Of a stretch of DNA of 64,000 bases, positions 9,854 to 20,400 are shown piece after piece; the stretch's first letter is position 1; every line of letters begins with the position of its first letter. The stretch covers positions 1 through 64,000 of the forward strand of contig JAHAZN010000035.1 in NCBI GenBank assembly GCA_018385335.1, in the 5' to 3' direction. This stretch comes from Prevotella sp. GTDB lineage: Bacteria; Bacteroidota; Bacteroidia; Bacteroidales; Bacteroidaceae. The translations under genes and the position numbers were made by a program. A model generated the notes under the pieces. The model had not been told where the DNA came from. It ran no database searches and worked only from the letters and a program-made list of their open reading frames with translations.

Positions 9854-11260
9854 TCAGAACAGCTCACACTCTGCATAGAGAACAGCCAAACCAAGCAACC
9901 ATCCTATCATAATCTTCAGGGTGCAGTGGCGCAGATACCACCCTACCCTCACATGTTCCATTTTCATCAATGCCAAGCCGCTCATATTGGCGTAACCAAA
10001 CAGGCATCCGCCTATCGCCGTAGTATAGGCAATCAACTTCCAATAAGCTCCGTTCTGAACGAAGTTGAGCATATAGTCGGCATCCACCCACCATCGGTCC
10101 AGATCGCCCTCAATCACATCATAGAAGGAGGCATTGCTCATGGCAACAGTGAACGTATCAATCACACTGCTCAGCACACCGCTAATCAGACCTACTATCC
10201 ACACATTATGAATATGATAATCTACCCATTCTGACGCTGCAAGGAGGGCACCAGTCTCGATAGCCATACCCATGGCAAGCAGAATGGCCAACACGAAAAG
10301 AATCTGCTGGATGGCGCCATATTGCAACACTCGTGGAATACTCCTTTGGATATTCTGATCAGCATTCATGAGTTTTCTATTAAACACCTCGTGAACCACC
10401 CACAATACTGACAGTACACAGAGAGCTCCGAGGAAAGGACTGAGCTTGGTGATGTTATGGAATGTGGGGATGAACCACAGACCTCCGATGCCGACAAAGA
10501 ACATCAAGATACGCTGCCATCTGTTAAGGCGGGTATCATCTCCACGATAGGGAGCAGCACACCATGTCACATCGAGATGATCGGGCAGTTGGCGACCCAA
10601 CAGATAGGTGGGAAGCACCCATGCTATGACGGAAGGCAGGAAAAGATAGGCTGAGAAATTGGTAGCAGTCACTGCTCCTTCACCCCACAGATAGACACCA
10701 AGAGGATCGCCTATGACAGTGAAGCAACCTCCGGCATTGGCTGCAAGAACAATTGAGGTACCGATAACCATCCTTTGCCTTCGATTCTGAACAATATTGT
10801 GCATGACAACAAGCATCATCGTTGTAGTGGTGAGGTTATCAAGGTTGGCAGAAACGACAAAGGTGGCAAGGGTAATGGTCCAAAGGAGCCGTTTGCTGTT
10901 GCGTGTTCTTATCCACTCGCTGAAAAAATCGAAACAACCATTGGTATTGAGAATCTCTACGATGGTCATTGTCGCAAGAAGGAAGAGAACGATGGCTGCT
11001 GCCTTACCCACATACTTGAGAAATACTGTCTCGCAAATAAAATACTTCACCGACGATGCCTGATGCCCCATAGCCATCAGGTATTCCCTATACTCTGGAG
11101 AATGCTGACTCATCACAAAGTCAGAACCATAACAGATGTATATCACCCATCCCAATGCACACACAAACATTGCCACTGCCGACTTGTTGACATTGGTAAT
11201 TTGAGCGGTGGCTATCAACAGATAGCCCAACAATAGGATGGCAACAATGATGAGCGTCAT
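9854..11260 (-). CDS. nhaD: NhaD-type Na+/H+ antiporter
   Basis: Inner-membrane antiporter of the ion transporter superfamily that exchanges Na+ for H+. From the ATG at 11260 it has 468 residues and about 12 hydrophobic segments. The NhaD signature region is clear: SANLDNLTTTTMM and LAANAGGCFTVIGDPLGV. The track start (11284) is a TTG lying inside the -7 promoter box, so I chose the internal ATG (MTLIIVAILLLGYLL). It lies just downstream of the Na+-pumping nqr operon, behind its terminator. This context fits a role in balancing Na+ and H+ gradients; that role is inferred. Confidence 0.92.
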   Translation of the reverse strand: MTLIIVAILLLGYLLIATAQITNVNKSAVAMFVCALGWVIYICYGSDFVMSQHSPEYREYLMAMGHQASSVKYFICETVFLKYVGKAAAIVLFLLATMTIVEILNTNGCFDFFSEWIRTRNSKRLLWTITLATFVVSANLDNLTTTTMMLVVMHNIVQNRRQRMVIGTSIVLAANAGGCFTVIGDPLGVYLWGEGAVTATNFSAYLFLPSVIAWVLPTYLLGRQLPDHLDVTWCAAPYRGDDTRLNRWQRILMFFVGIGGLWFIPTFHNITKLSPFLGALCVLSVLWVVHEVFNRKLMNADQNIQRSIPRVLQYGAIQQILFVLAILLAMGMAIETGALLAASEWVDYHIHNVWIVGLISGVLSSVIDTFTVAMSNASFYDVIEGDLDRWWVDADYMLNFVQNGAYWKLIAYTTAIGGCLFGYANMSGLALMKMEHVRVGWYLRHCTLKIMIGWLLGLAVLYAECELF

Positions 11261-11281
11261 ATCTTTCCTTGTTAATCGTTG

Positions 11282-11289
11282 CAAAGATA
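11282..11289 (-). promoter_or_regulatory. -7 box for nhaD
   Basis: Minus-strand TATCTTTG matches TAnnTTTG about 22 bp upstream of the nhaD ATG. It overlaps the alternative TTG start in the ORF track, which argues for the downstream ATG. No good -33 box is visible. Confidence 0.45.
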
Positions 11290-11390
11290 ATCATCTTTAT
11301 TCAAAATGTAGAGTTTGTTGGCAAAAATCTGTCAAATAGAATAGTTTTTCTTACTATTTGGACCAAAAGTAGCCTCGGCAGCATGCTGAT

Positions 11391-11437
11391 AAAAAAACCT
11401 CCGATGCCAACATTGAGTTATGTCTGACATCGGAGGT
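11391..11437 (-). terminator. Intrinsic terminator of the nqr operon
   Basis: On the minus strand a 10-bp stem (ACCTCCGATG, positions 11397-11406, paired with 11428-11437) closes a 21-nt loop and is followed by seven T residues. It lies about 25 bp beyond the nqrF stop and upstream of nhaD, separating the two units. Confidence 0.75.
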
Positions 11438-11459
11438 CGTGACAGAAGGAAGGTGGTCG

Positions 11460-12725
11460 TTATCCACCAAAATTGTCGTACATGATTGACTCCGGTTCTA
11501 CGCCAAGAGAGTCGAGCATCGCTACAACAGCCTTTGACATAGGGCCAGGTCCACACATGTAGTATTCGATATCCTCAGGTGCCTCATGATCCTTGAGATA
11601 GGTGTCGAGCATCACCTGATGTACAAAGCCAGCAGTGTATTTTACACCCGCAGCATCAGCAGCAGGGTCTGGTCTGTCGAGCGCAAGGTGGAAATGGAAG
11701 TTGTCATACTCCTTCTCCAATCCCAGGAAGTCTTCAAGATAGAACACCTCGTTGAGCGCACGTGCTCCATAGAAATAGTGCATCTCGCGGTCTCTTGTCT
11801 GGAGGGTTTTAGTCATGTGCATAATCTGTGCACGCAGTGGAGCCATACCTGCTCCACCACCTACCCATATCATCTCTTTCTTAGAATCGAAATGAGGATG
11901 GAAATCTCCATAAGGACCACTCATCACCACCTTGTCACCAGGCTTCAGTGTGAAGATATAAGAAGAAGCGATTCCTGGGTTCACCTCCATAAATCCACTT
12001 CTATCGGGCTTGAATGGCGGTGTTGCTATACGTACGGTAAGCATAAACACATCTCCCTCAGCGGGATAGTTGGCCATGGAGTAGGCTCGGATTGTTGGTT
12101 CGGTGTTGACACACTTCAGGGGGAAGAGTCCAAACTTATTCCATGCGGGGAGATACTCATCGCCAATGAGACTCTTGTCGATGTCCTTGTCATAGTCGAT
12201 GCTGAATGTCGGAATCTTGATCTGGGCATAAGAGCCGGGAAGGAAGTCCATGTGGGCACCCTTAGGCAACTGCACCTTAAACTCCTTGATAAAGGTAGCC
12301 ACGTTCTTGTTGGAGATGACCGTACACTCATATTCCTTAACGCCCAATACACTCTCAGGCACCTTGATTTTCAAATCACCCTTCACTTTACACTGACATC
12401 CAAGTCGCCAGTGTTCCTTAATCTCCTTGCGTGTAAAATGCGGCTTCTCTGAGTCGAGAATTTCGCCACCTCCCTCAAGCACCTGGAGTTTACATTGTCC
12501 ACAGGATGCCTTACCGCCACATGCTGAAGGGAGATAGATTCCATTCTCATTGAGGGTGGCCATTAGATTGCCTCCCTGAGGCACAGAAAGATGGGTCGTT
12601 CCATTGACCTCTATATCAGCATTTCCTCCTGGTGAGAGATAGTTCTTTGCTACCAAGAGAAGTATCACCAGTAAAAGAATGGCTGTGAGGAAAACGCCTA
12701 TACTAATCAATATGAATAATGCCAT
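11460..12725 (-). CDS. nqrF: Na+-translocating NADH:quinone reductase subunit F
   Basis: Electron entry subunit of Na+-NQR; it oxidises NADH through FAD and a [2Fe-2S] cluster. From the ATG at 12725 the protein has 421 residues (the track start is TTG). An N-terminal membrane anchor (about 1-30) is followed by a plant-type ferredoxin domain with cysteines in CGGKASCGQC and GCQC. Next is the FAD-binding motif RAYSMANYP and the NADH-binding GGGAGMAPLR. The C-terminus (YYMCGPGPM...MYDNFGG) is complete. Last gene of the nqrA-F operon, 21 nt after nqrE. Confidence 0.97.
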   Translation of the reverse strand: MALFILISIGVFLTAILLLVILLLVAKNYLSPGGNADIEVNGTTHLSVPQGGNLMATLNENGIYLPSACGGKASCGQCKLQVLEGGGEILDSEKPHFTRKEIKEHWRLGCQCKVKGDLKIKVPESVLGVKEYECTVISNKNVATFIKEFKVQLPKGAHMDFLPGSYAQIKIPTFSIDYDKDIDKSLIGDEYLPAWNKFGLFPLKCVNTEPTIRAYSMANYPAEGDVFMLTVRIATPPFKPDRSGFMEVNPGIASSYIFTLKPGDKVVMSGPYGDFHPHFDSKKEMIWVGGGAGMAPLRAQIMHMTKTLQTRDREMHYFYGARALNEVFYLEDFLGLEKEYDNFHFHLALDRPDPAADAAGVKYTAGFVHQVMLDTYLKDHEAPEDIEYYMCGPGPMSKAVVAMLDSLGVEPESIMYDNFGG

Positions 12726-12746
12726 AATACTAAGAATAAACAAGAT

Positions 12747-13373
12747 TTATATTTTCAAACCGGAGAAACACATCATAGCCATGGCCATCAGTCCCACGGT
12801 GATAAAGGTGATGCCTAATCCCTGAAGGGGTTTGGGTACATCACTATACTGCATCTTCTCCCTAATAGCTCCCATGGCGACAATGGCCAAGGTCCAACCG
12901 ATACCACTACCTATGGCATAGACCAATGCATCGAGAAAGGAACCTATATACTGAGTGTTTGAGGGGTCGAGATTGATGCGCTGCTGCATAAACAGTGATG
13001 CACCCATGATAGCACAGTTGACTGCAATAAGGGGCAGGAAGATACCCAGTGCTGCATACAGCGAGGGCGAATATCGCTCAACGATCATCTCTACCAACTG
13101 AACTATACCTGCTATCACTGCGATGAAAAGGATAAAGCTCAGATAGGAAAGGTCAACACCCTCCACAAGACAGTTGGGACCGAGGATACGTGTCTGTAAC
13201 AGATAGTCAACAGGCACCGTTACAACAAGTACAAATGTTACTGCTATGCCCAAACCAAGAGAGGTCTTGACGTTCTTCGACACGGCCAAAAATGAACACA
13301 TTCCGAGGAAGAATGCGAATATCATGTTGTCCACAAAGATGGACCTAAAAAACAAACCAAACAAATGTTCCAT
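12747..13373 (-). CDS. nqrE: Na+-NQR membrane subunit E
   Basis: The 208-residue integral membrane subunit has six hydrophobic helices and starts [20 protein letters not shown], the conserved NqrE N-terminus. With NqrD it holds the intramembrane iron centre; the cysteine in [10 protein letters not shown] fits a ligand position. Length is normal. It lies 9 nt after nqrD, with its stop 21 nt before nqrF. ATG start. Confidence 0.96.
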   Translation of the reverse strand: MEHLFGLFFRSIFVDNMIFAFFLGMCSFLAVSKNVKTSLGLGIAVTFVLVVTVPVDYLLQTRILGPNCLVEGVDLSYLSFILFIAVIAGIVQLVEMIVERYSPSLYAALGIFLPLIAVNCAIMGASLFMQQRINLDPSNTQYIGSFLDALVYAIGSGIGWTLAIVAMGAIREKMQYSDVPKPLQGLGITFITVGLMAMAMMCFSGLKI

Positions 13374-13382
13374 AGTTTCTGA

Positions 13383-14009
13383 TTATTTTTCTTTATAGAA
13401 ATATGCACGATGAATCCAGATGACACATCCCAGCAGGATGAGTGCCATCGCCGGCATGGTCATCATTCCATTGTTGATATATCCCCAATCGTAGAAACAA
13501 TCAGGAATGAGTTGGATACCCATCAGACTTCCACGTCCAAAAAATTCTCGCACGCCACCTACTATCACCAATACCATTGCATAACCCAAGCCATTGGACA
13601 CTCCGTCAAGGAAACTCGGCCATGGTCTGTTCATCATAGAAAAAGCTTCGAGACGTCCCATAAGGATACAATTGGTAATGATCAATCCCACATAAACGGA
13701 AAGTTGCACACTCACATCATAGGCAAATGCCTTTAGCACCTGACTGACGATGGTGACAAGCGTAGCCACTACCACCAACTGAACAACGATACGTATGCGG
13801 GTGGGGATGGTGTGGCGGATGAGTGAGATGATGACACTGGCAAAAGCAGTAATAACCGTCACCGCCAATCCCATCACAACAGCAGGTTTGAGCTGTGAGG
13901 TAACTGCCAACGCAGAGCAGATACCCAACACTTGGATGAGAATAGGATGGTCGAGATTTAGAGGGCGTGAAAATACTTCCCTGTTCTCTTTTGAAAATAA
14001 CTTACTCAT
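13383..14009 (-). CDS. nqrD: Na+-NQR membrane subunit D
   Basis: The 208-residue integral membrane protein is homologous to NqrE/RnfE. Typical motifs are PILIQVLGICSALAVTSQL, with a candidate iron-ligand Cys, and LIITNCILMGRLEAFSM. It pairs with NqrE in the pseudo-symmetric membrane core. It begins 1 nt after the nqrC stop, so translation is tightly coupled. ATG start. Confidence 0.96.
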   Translation of the reverse strand: MSKLFSKENREVFSRPLNLDHPILIQVLGICSALAVTSQLKPAVVMGLAVTVITAFASVIISLIRHTIPTRIRIVVQLVVVATLVTIVSQVLKAFAYDVSVQLSVYVGLIITNCILMGRLEAFSMMNRPWPSFLDGVSNGLGYAMVLVIVGGVREFFGRGSLMGIQLIPDCFYDWGYINNGMMTMPAMALILLGCVIWIHRAYFYKEK

Positions 14010-14010
14010 A

Positions 14011-14748
14011 TCACTGTGCCTCCTTCACGTTATTGTTTTGTTTAAGAAAAGCTCTATATCGCGACAAACTGGTTGTCAACATCTGACTGACACCATCAGA
14101 TGTCAGCGTCGCTCCTGTCACGGCATCACACTGGGTCGTGGGGTCGCTCACATCACTCTTCTTGAGCACCTGAAGCTTCACCTCGTCGCTGCCTGACTGG
14201 AAAAGATGTTTTCCCTTGAACTGATCTTGCCACTGCTTGCTATCCTTGATTTCTGCACCGAGGCCTGCCGTCTCGCTCTCATGGTCGAAATAGGCGCCAA
14301 ACACGGTGTTGAGGTCATCATCGACAGCCACATAACCCCATATACTTCCCCAAAGGCCCATGCCATAAACGGGGATAACATACTTGGTTTGTCCATTGAC
14401 GGTACAGATATAAAGTGCGAGCTTGCCTTCCTTAGCATCACTGCTCTTCAGTTTGAAAGCTGCTTGCTCTCCACCCTTTTCTCCCTGAACAATCACATTT
14501 CCTTTCTCATTGATGATGCGATCGGCATCAATCACCTCTGCATAAGTTTGCTTAGCCTCATCATCAGAGAGATTACGGATATTGAGTGCGGCGAGAATCT
14601 GTTTCTTCTTATCCAATGCCACATTGGCGTCTTGCATAGCTTTGAGCGACTGATAGATAAAAGCCAACAAAAAAGCTACGACCACCACCAACACAGCACT
14701 ATATACAAGGATATAGGTATTGGAATTGGTATTTATTTTTTTCTTCAT
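14011..14748 (-). CDS. nqrC: Na+-NQR subunit C (covalent FMN)
   Basis: Periplasm-facing flavoprotein with one N-terminal transmembrane helix (YILVYSAVLVVVVAFLLAF) and an FMN-binding domain. The FMN is attached by a phosphoester bond to a threonine in the (S/T)GAT motif, seen here as VTGATLTSDGVS. Length (245) is normal for Bacteroidota. The attachment needs an ApbE flavin transferase, which is not in this window. ATG start, 23 nt after nqrB. Confidence 0.96.
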   Translation of the reverse strand: MKKKINTNSNTYILVYSAVLVVVVAFLLAFIYQSLKAMQDANVALDKKKQILAALNIRNLSDDEAKQTYAEVIDADRIINEKGNVIVQGEKGGEQAAFKLKSSDAKEGKLALYICTVNGQTKYVIPVYGMGLWGSIWGYVAVDDDLNTVFGAYFDHESETAGLGAEIKDSKQWQDQFKGKHLFQSGSDEVKLQVLKKSDVSDPTTQCDAVTGATLTSDGVSQMLTTSLSRYRAFLKQNNNVKEAQ

Positions 14749-14771
14749 TGCTGTAGTTTATTGATAAATCA

Positions 14772-15929
14772 TTATTCTTTTCCACGTTTGGCACGTTTGC
14801 TTATATTACGCTCTACAACACAATAGTCGATAAGGGGAGCAAACATGTTCATCAGCAGGATAGCCAACATCATTCCTTCTGGGTAGCCTGGGTTCATCAC
14901 TCTCACAACAACGGCTACGACACCTATAAGGAAGCCATAAACGTACTTGCCACACGAGGTGCGGGCACTCGTCACTGGGTCGGTGGCCATGAATACGGCA
15001 CCGAAAGCGAAACCACCAAGACAGAGATGTGTGTACCAAGAGATATTGGTCATGCCCAACTCCTGGAACAGAGCTGCCGTCAAAGCACCGCCTACAAACA
15101 CGCTGAGCATTGTTTTCCAACTGGCAATGCCTGTCGTCAATAAGATGACCGCACCAATAGCAATAGCTATCACACTCGTTTCACCAATACTACCCGGTAT
15201 AAGACCAATCACCATTTCACAGAGCGACAGGTCGGGGGCGATGCCCTGACCTACCCCAGCCAAAGGAGTAGCCATGGTGAAAGCATCAGGAAGAGTGTTG
15301 CCAAGTCCGCAACAAGCCTCATTAGCCACCCAGACACTATCTCCACTCATCTTTGTGGGATAAGAGAAGAAGAGGAAGGCACGAGCCAGCAATGCGACAT
15401 TGAAAATATTCATTCCTGTGCCGCCAAAAATCTCCTTGCCAAAGACTACAGCAAAGGCCACCGCAATGGCAAGTATCCAAAGAGGGCAACCTACTGGACA
15501 AATGAGTGGGATGATAATACCTGATACAAGATAACCCTCCTGTATCTCTTCACCCTTCCATTGTGCCCAAGCGAACTCAATGCCTAATCCTACAATATAA
15601 CTGACTGCTATCTTGGGCAATACCATGATAGCTCCATAGAGCATCAGTTCAATCCAAGAGGCATCATTCAATGTCCCAACAGCAAGATAATTCTGATAAC
15701 CCACATTATACATACCAAACAGCAGGGCTGGCAGAAGAGCAATGACCACAAAGCTCATGATACGCTTGGAGTCGATGGCATCATGGATATGCGTTCCGCT
15801 TTGAGCAGTGTGGTGAGGTACATATAGAAAGGTTTCCATTCCATCATAAACACTACGGAGGAAATGGAGGTTCCCTTCTTTTTCGAAATTGGGTCTTATC
15901 TTATCCAAATATTTTCTTAAAAAACTCAT
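14772..15929 (-). CDS. nqrB: Na+-NQR membrane subunit B
   Basis: Largest membrane subunit, carrying a covalent FMN and riboflavin and the main Na+ path. I use the ATG at 15929 (MSFLRKYLDKIRPNF, 385 residues); the track start is a TTG 4 codons upstream. The flavin-attachment region is DAFTMATPLAG, with the Thr after Ala as the likely FMN ester site. Motifs GKEIFGGTGMNIFNVALLAR and FMATDPVTSART are typical of the NqrB/RnfD family. It follows nqrA by 12 nt. Confidence 0.96.
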   Translation of the reverse strand: MSFLRKYLDKIRPNFEKEGNLHFLRSVYDGMETFLYVPHHTAQSGTHIHDAIDSKRIMSFVVIALLPALLFGMYNVGYQNYLAVGTLNDASWIELMLYGAIMVLPKIAVSYIVGLGIEFAWAQWKGEEIQEGYLVSGIIIPLICPVGCPLWILAIAVAFAVVFGKEIFGGTGMNIFNVALLARAFLFFSYPTKMSGDSVWVANEACCGLGNTLPDAFTMATPLAGVGQGIAPDLSLCEMVIGLIPGSIGETSVIAIAIGAVILLTTGIASWKTMLSVFVGGALTAALFQELGMTNISWYTHLCLGGFAFGAVFMATDPVTSARTSCGKYVYGFLIGVVAVVVRVMNPGYPEGMMLAILLMNMFAPLIDYCVVERNISKRAKRGKE

Positions 15930-15941
15930 ATCTCTTAACAA

Positions 15942-17294
15942 TTATCTATTTTCTTTTATAAGCATATCAAGTCCCTGACGTACAATTCGTTGCAGTTCCA
16001 TCTTTGAGCTACACACGAACTCTGCCAAGGCAAAATCTTCGGGCGACACTTCATAGATACCCAACTGTTCCATTCGGTCTATATCGCCTGCAAGAATAGC
16101 TTTTATGAGATATTCAGGATAGATGTCCATGGGGAACACTTTATCATATTCCTCACTCATGATCATATGACGCTCTCCTCCCTTCACACGGGCATCCAAC
16201 TCATAAGTTTTCTTCTTACCCATCAACCAAGAGAAATAACTTCTGTTGGCAGAGAACTGTTGGAATCGCGGCATTATCCATCCAAAGGCTTCATCAACAT
16301 CATCACCTTCGGGAATGACAGTAATTTCAGAAGAACATGCACCTAAGAATCCGTCGATAGAGGTAGTCTTTCCCGTCAACACATTGCCATCGATGATACG
16401 CAAGTGTTTGGTTTCATCAACCCTTCCATGAAGCAATGTTGACAACTCCTGTCCTACTATCATCTCTACATAACACGGATTTTTCACCATTCCTCCTACC
16501 AAGGCTATGGTCCTCTTCAGATTGACTTTTCCTGTGTTGAAGAGTCTTCCTATGAACAGGACCACTGTGGGATCGACTGTCCACACCACCTCTCCTTTGT
16601 TTACCGGACATAGGTGATTCACCTGTACGCCCACATTGCCAGCAGGACAAGGACCATCAAAAATTGCTGTCTCAACGTCTTTTGCAACATTTAGCGCGTT
16701 AGAGGTCTGGTGCCCCCCCACGCCCAAATACACTTTGGCAATTCTCGAGAGCGCAGTGAGTCCTGTTTGAAAATCCTCTTCCTGTCCCTTCAGTTCATAT
16801 TCAAAGTCGGCGGCAAGGGGTTTGTCTCTTAATGCAGAAACTGCAATGGCCTTGGGGAGCACATCAGGATTGGCCGAGATAGCATATGGTATCTGAAAAA
16901 TCATCCCAAAGAGTCCTGCCTCAAGGAGATAATCCACTACTTCATGACCTTCCATCTGTTTAGGGTCTCTCTTTCCGAAATCAACACTCGTCTGAATGTC
17001 ATCGGCCTTCACATTCACACTCAACACTTTTCGTCTCTCACCTCTTCTTACAGCGGTAACCGTTCCGCTCACAGGTGAAATAAACTTCACTTTGGGGTTC
17101 GCTTTACTCACAAAAAGCGCTTCTCCCGCCTTAACGATATCACCCTCTTTCACCACAACCTTAGGGACAATCCCCACAAAATCAGCAGGTTGCAAGGCAT
17201 AATAACCATCAGACGTCACAATATCGGTCCTCTGCTCTGCCTTTCCTTTAAGTTTGATATCAAGGCCTTTGCGCAATTTAATGATATTATCCAT
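15942..17294 (-). CDS. nqrA: Na+-NQR subunit A
   Basis: Peripheral cytoplasmic subunit of Na+-NQR, involved in quinone interaction. The 450-residue protein starts MDNIIKLRKGLDIKLKGKA and has the biotinyl-lipoyl-like hairpin near VVKEGDIVKAGEALF, both family hallmarks. The presence of NqrA rather than RnfC, and of NqrF at the end, identifies the cluster as Nqr and not Rnf. It is the first gene of a six-gene minus-strand operon. ATG start about 37 nt downstream of a -7 box. Confidence 0.97.
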   Translation of the reverse strand: MDNIIKLRKGLDIKLKGKAEQRTDIVTSDGYYALQPADFVGIVPKVVVKEGDIVKAGEALFVSKANPKVKFISPVSGTVTAVRRGERRKVLSVNVKADDIQTSVDFGKRDPKQMEGHEVVDYLLEAGLFGMIFQIPYAISANPDVLPKAIAVSALRDKPLAADFEYELKGQEEDFQTGLTALSRIAKVYLGVGGHQTSNALNVAKDVETAIFDGPCPAGNVGVQVNHLCPVNKGEVVWTVDPTVVLFIGRLFNTGKVNLKRTIALVGGMVKNPCYVEMIVGQELSTLLHGRVDETKHLRIIDGNVLTGKTTSIDGFLGACSSEITVIPEGDDVDEAFGWIMPRFQQFSANRSYFSWLMGKKKTYELDARVKGGERHMIMSEEYDKVFPMDIYPEYLIKAILAGDIDRMEQLGIYEVSPEDFALAEFVCSSKMELQRIVRQGLDMLIKENR

Positions 17295-17330
17295 AGCCTT
17301 AAATCATTTAGAATTGAATAGTTGCGGTTG

Positions 17331-17338
17331 CAAAAATA
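17331..17338 (-). promoter_or_regulatory. -7 box for the nqr operon
   Basis: Minus-strand TATTTTTG matches TAnnTTTG upstream of nqrA. The divergent tamB-like gene has its own box 35 bp away, so the two face each other in an 83-bp promoter region. No clear -33 box. Confidence 0.45.
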
Positions 17339-17372
17339 CAAAGAAAATCTAAAATATCTCATGTTTTTTTAG

Positions 17373-17380
17373 TAATTTTG
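17373..17380 (+). promoter_or_regulatory. -7 box for the TamB-like gene
   Basis: TAATTTTG matches TAnnTTTG. It overlaps the TTG that the ORF track uses as start (17378), which would put that codon upstream of the transcript start. Confidence 0.45.
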
Positions 17381-17399
17381 TCGGTTGAAAGCAATAGCT

Positions 17400-17432
17400 A
17401 TGCATTCAATACAAAAAAGAACATCCAATTGA
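17400..17432 (+). other. Possible 10-codon leader ORF before the TamB-like gene
   Basis: An ATG at 17400 opens a 10-codon frame (MHSIQKRTSN) whose TGA stop overlaps the TTG at 17429 that starts the tamB frame. This stop-start overlap could allow reinitiation. No Shine-Dalgarno is visible. It may equally be chance. Confidence 0.25.
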
Positions 17433-20400
17433 AAATTGTCAAACATACCATCAATATCCTCATTTGGGCAATCGTCAGCATCTATCTGTTAGCGATTACA
17501 CTGATTCATATCCCTACTGCTCAGCGCTATATAGCCAATCAGACAGCTAAGATTCTGTCAGAGCAATTGGAGACGGAGGTGAAGATAGAGCGCATTGACC
17601 TGGGATTCCTCAATCGTTTGGTGATTGACAACATCGAGCTTTATGACCAACGAGAGCAGCCGCTGCTGAAAGCCTTTCGTGTGGCAGCAAAAATAGAACT
17701 GCTCCCACTTATCACCCAAGGACATATCGTTATCAACTCTGCCCAACTCCTCGGTGCAGATATCAATATCTATCAAGCCAATGCCAATTCAGAGACTAAC
17801 TGCCAGTTTATTATCGACAAGCTGTCTTCTTCGGACAGTGCATCGTCTTCCCCTCTTCATCTGCAGATTGGTTCGCTCATCATACGCAATGCTCAACTAA
17901 AGTATAATAGGCTTGACCTTCCCTATACACCCAAGAAGTTTAATCCCGCTCACCTGAATCTTCAAGGTCTTTCTGCCCATCTTATGCTCAAACAGTTGAG
18001 CGATGATGAGATAGATGTTAGGGTGAAGCGACTGGCTTTTCAGGAACAGACAGGTTTTTGTCTGTCTCGCCTTTCCTTCTTCCTCCACGCCACTCAACAA
18101 CAGTTTGACATAAACGAGTTGGAGATAGCCCTACCCCATTCCTCTCTCTCTCTTCCACAGCTTACAGCCACTTACCTGTTGGCTCCACAATCCACCTTAC
18201 TCAAAGGATTGTCGATTAAAAGCGGCTCGCTCAATTTCAAGGGTTCGTTCCATGCGTCATCACTTAACCTCAGTGACTTACAGGCATTCCTTCCTTTCCC
18301 TTCCTCCATTGATGATTCCTTTAGAATTGATGCCAACATAACCGGTACTGACACGCACATCAACATACACGAACTGGCGATAAACAGTGATACACACCGA
18401 TTGTCTCTGACGACAAAAGGTGTAGTCAACTTGCCCTGTTGGCAATTGGACAATCTGAACTTTGAGTGTTCGGAAGACGTTATCAACGACTTGAGCACAC
18501 GCTTCTCTTCACAAGGTATCGCTCTCCCTCCGGTATTGGGTCAGTTGGGGATGATAAGACTGTCAGCTAACGGTAGGTCTGACGGGACAATTCAGACACT
18601 CAATGCCATCATGTCAACAGACATTGGTGAACTAATCATTGAGGGTCAGCACAACAAGAAGAGTAAGATGTTTTCATCGTCTGCCAACCTCCCCAATCTA
18701 AAACTCAACGAACTCCAGTTTGCAGGAAACGAATTCGGTCGCCTCACTGCCAACATAAAGCTGAATGGCAAATGGGGAGACAAGAACGCATTACTCATCA
18801 ATGCAGATGCAGATATTCCCCAATTGGAATGGCGAGGCTACAACTATCGTCAGTGCCAGTTTAATGGCAAATATCAACACGGAGAGATGAATATAAATGG
18901 GCGCATCAATGACCCACTGCTAACTGCAAGTTTATCAGCCGATTACAAGAAAGAGAAGGCTGAGCACTCCCTATTGTTACGAACTGAAGTAAACGAGTTG
19001 CATCCGCAGGCACTCAACCTAAGCGACAGATGGGAGGATGCGGTCTTCAGTGGGCAACTCAATGCAGACCTAAGAGGATCCAACATCGACAATATCATCG
19101 GGCAGTGTGAACTCCGCCAATTATCGATGACGCGTCCTGATGGAAGCGATATCTATACATTGAAGCAGCTCTCACTGCAGAGTGAACAAGAAGGTGAAGA
19201 CAGACATCTGCAGATTAAGAGTGATTTTGGGTCTGTAGAAATCTTTGGTCAATATACCCTTAGCAGTATTCCTCACAGTATCATATCACAACTGTCTCAC
19301 AGGATGCCTACCATCCCTATCGCGACCATCAATGCCTCAGACAACAAACAGCATTCGTCTCAATCTGTTCGAAACAGATTCACGTTATGGGGTAATATCG
19401 AAGATACTCAATTTATGCGACACCTCTTAGGCGTTGATCTAAGAATAAGTGAGCCCATGAATATCACACTGAGGATGAACGATCTCACTCATTATCTCGC
19501 CTTTCATGCCACCCTTCCTTATATGGATTATGAGGGCAGCAAATACACAGATGGACGCATAGACCTTTATAGTCCGGGAGACACACTACATCTCAATAGC
19601 AGTATCGCGCGCACCAACAACATAGGGAAGACAACAATCTTTGACATTAGAGGTCATGCCGCAGACAACCGACTGTCAACTTCTCTGGCATGGAAGCAGC
19701 AAGAGGATGGGGGGAACAGCGGAGAAATAAACACGCAGTCGCGATTCCTAAAAGATGAATACAACAGAGAACGAGCAGAGATTGACATTCTCCCTTCTGT
19801 CATCATGGTAAAAGGTGCGCGATGGCAGATGGCTCCTTCGCGTATCAACTACTCAAAGAACTATGTGGAGATAGATCATTTCAGTCTTCAGCATCAACAG
19901 CAACATATCTTGATAGACGGCAAAGGAACGGACAACCACGCCGACTCTATTCACGTCAACCTCAATGACGTTGATGTTTCCTATGTGCTTGATTTGGTCA
20001 ACTTCCACTCGGTAGAGTTTGGAGGACTGGCCTCAGGACATGCTTATATCAAGGCTCCTTTCCGCGATTTTGAAGCCAATGCAAGGCTACTGGTAAAACA
20101 GTTTACTTTTGAGGAAGGCCCGATGGGTACGCTCCATGCATTAGCCCTATGGAACAAGGATAATAAGCGTATCGACATCGATGCTATCGCACGCGACAGC
20201 AGTGAGAGAAACACTATTATACAAGGTTGGGTAGAGCCATCTCCTGGTCATATCGACCTCAGTATCAAAGCAGAAAATACCAATATTTCTTTTCTTCAAT
20301 CCTTCACAGAGAGTTTTACGAAATATGTCAACGGCAGTGCCAACGGAGAAGTGCGTCTCCTTGGGCCACTCAGCGAAATCAATCTTACGGGAGAGCTTGT

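Noticed and set aside
11460-17294. Rnf complex instead of Nqr
   Set aside because: NqrA and NqrF are present, while RnfB and RnfC are absent.
17378-17380. TTG start of the TamB-like gene as given in the ORF track
   Set aside because: It overlaps a TAnnTTTG promoter box and adds no conserved residues.
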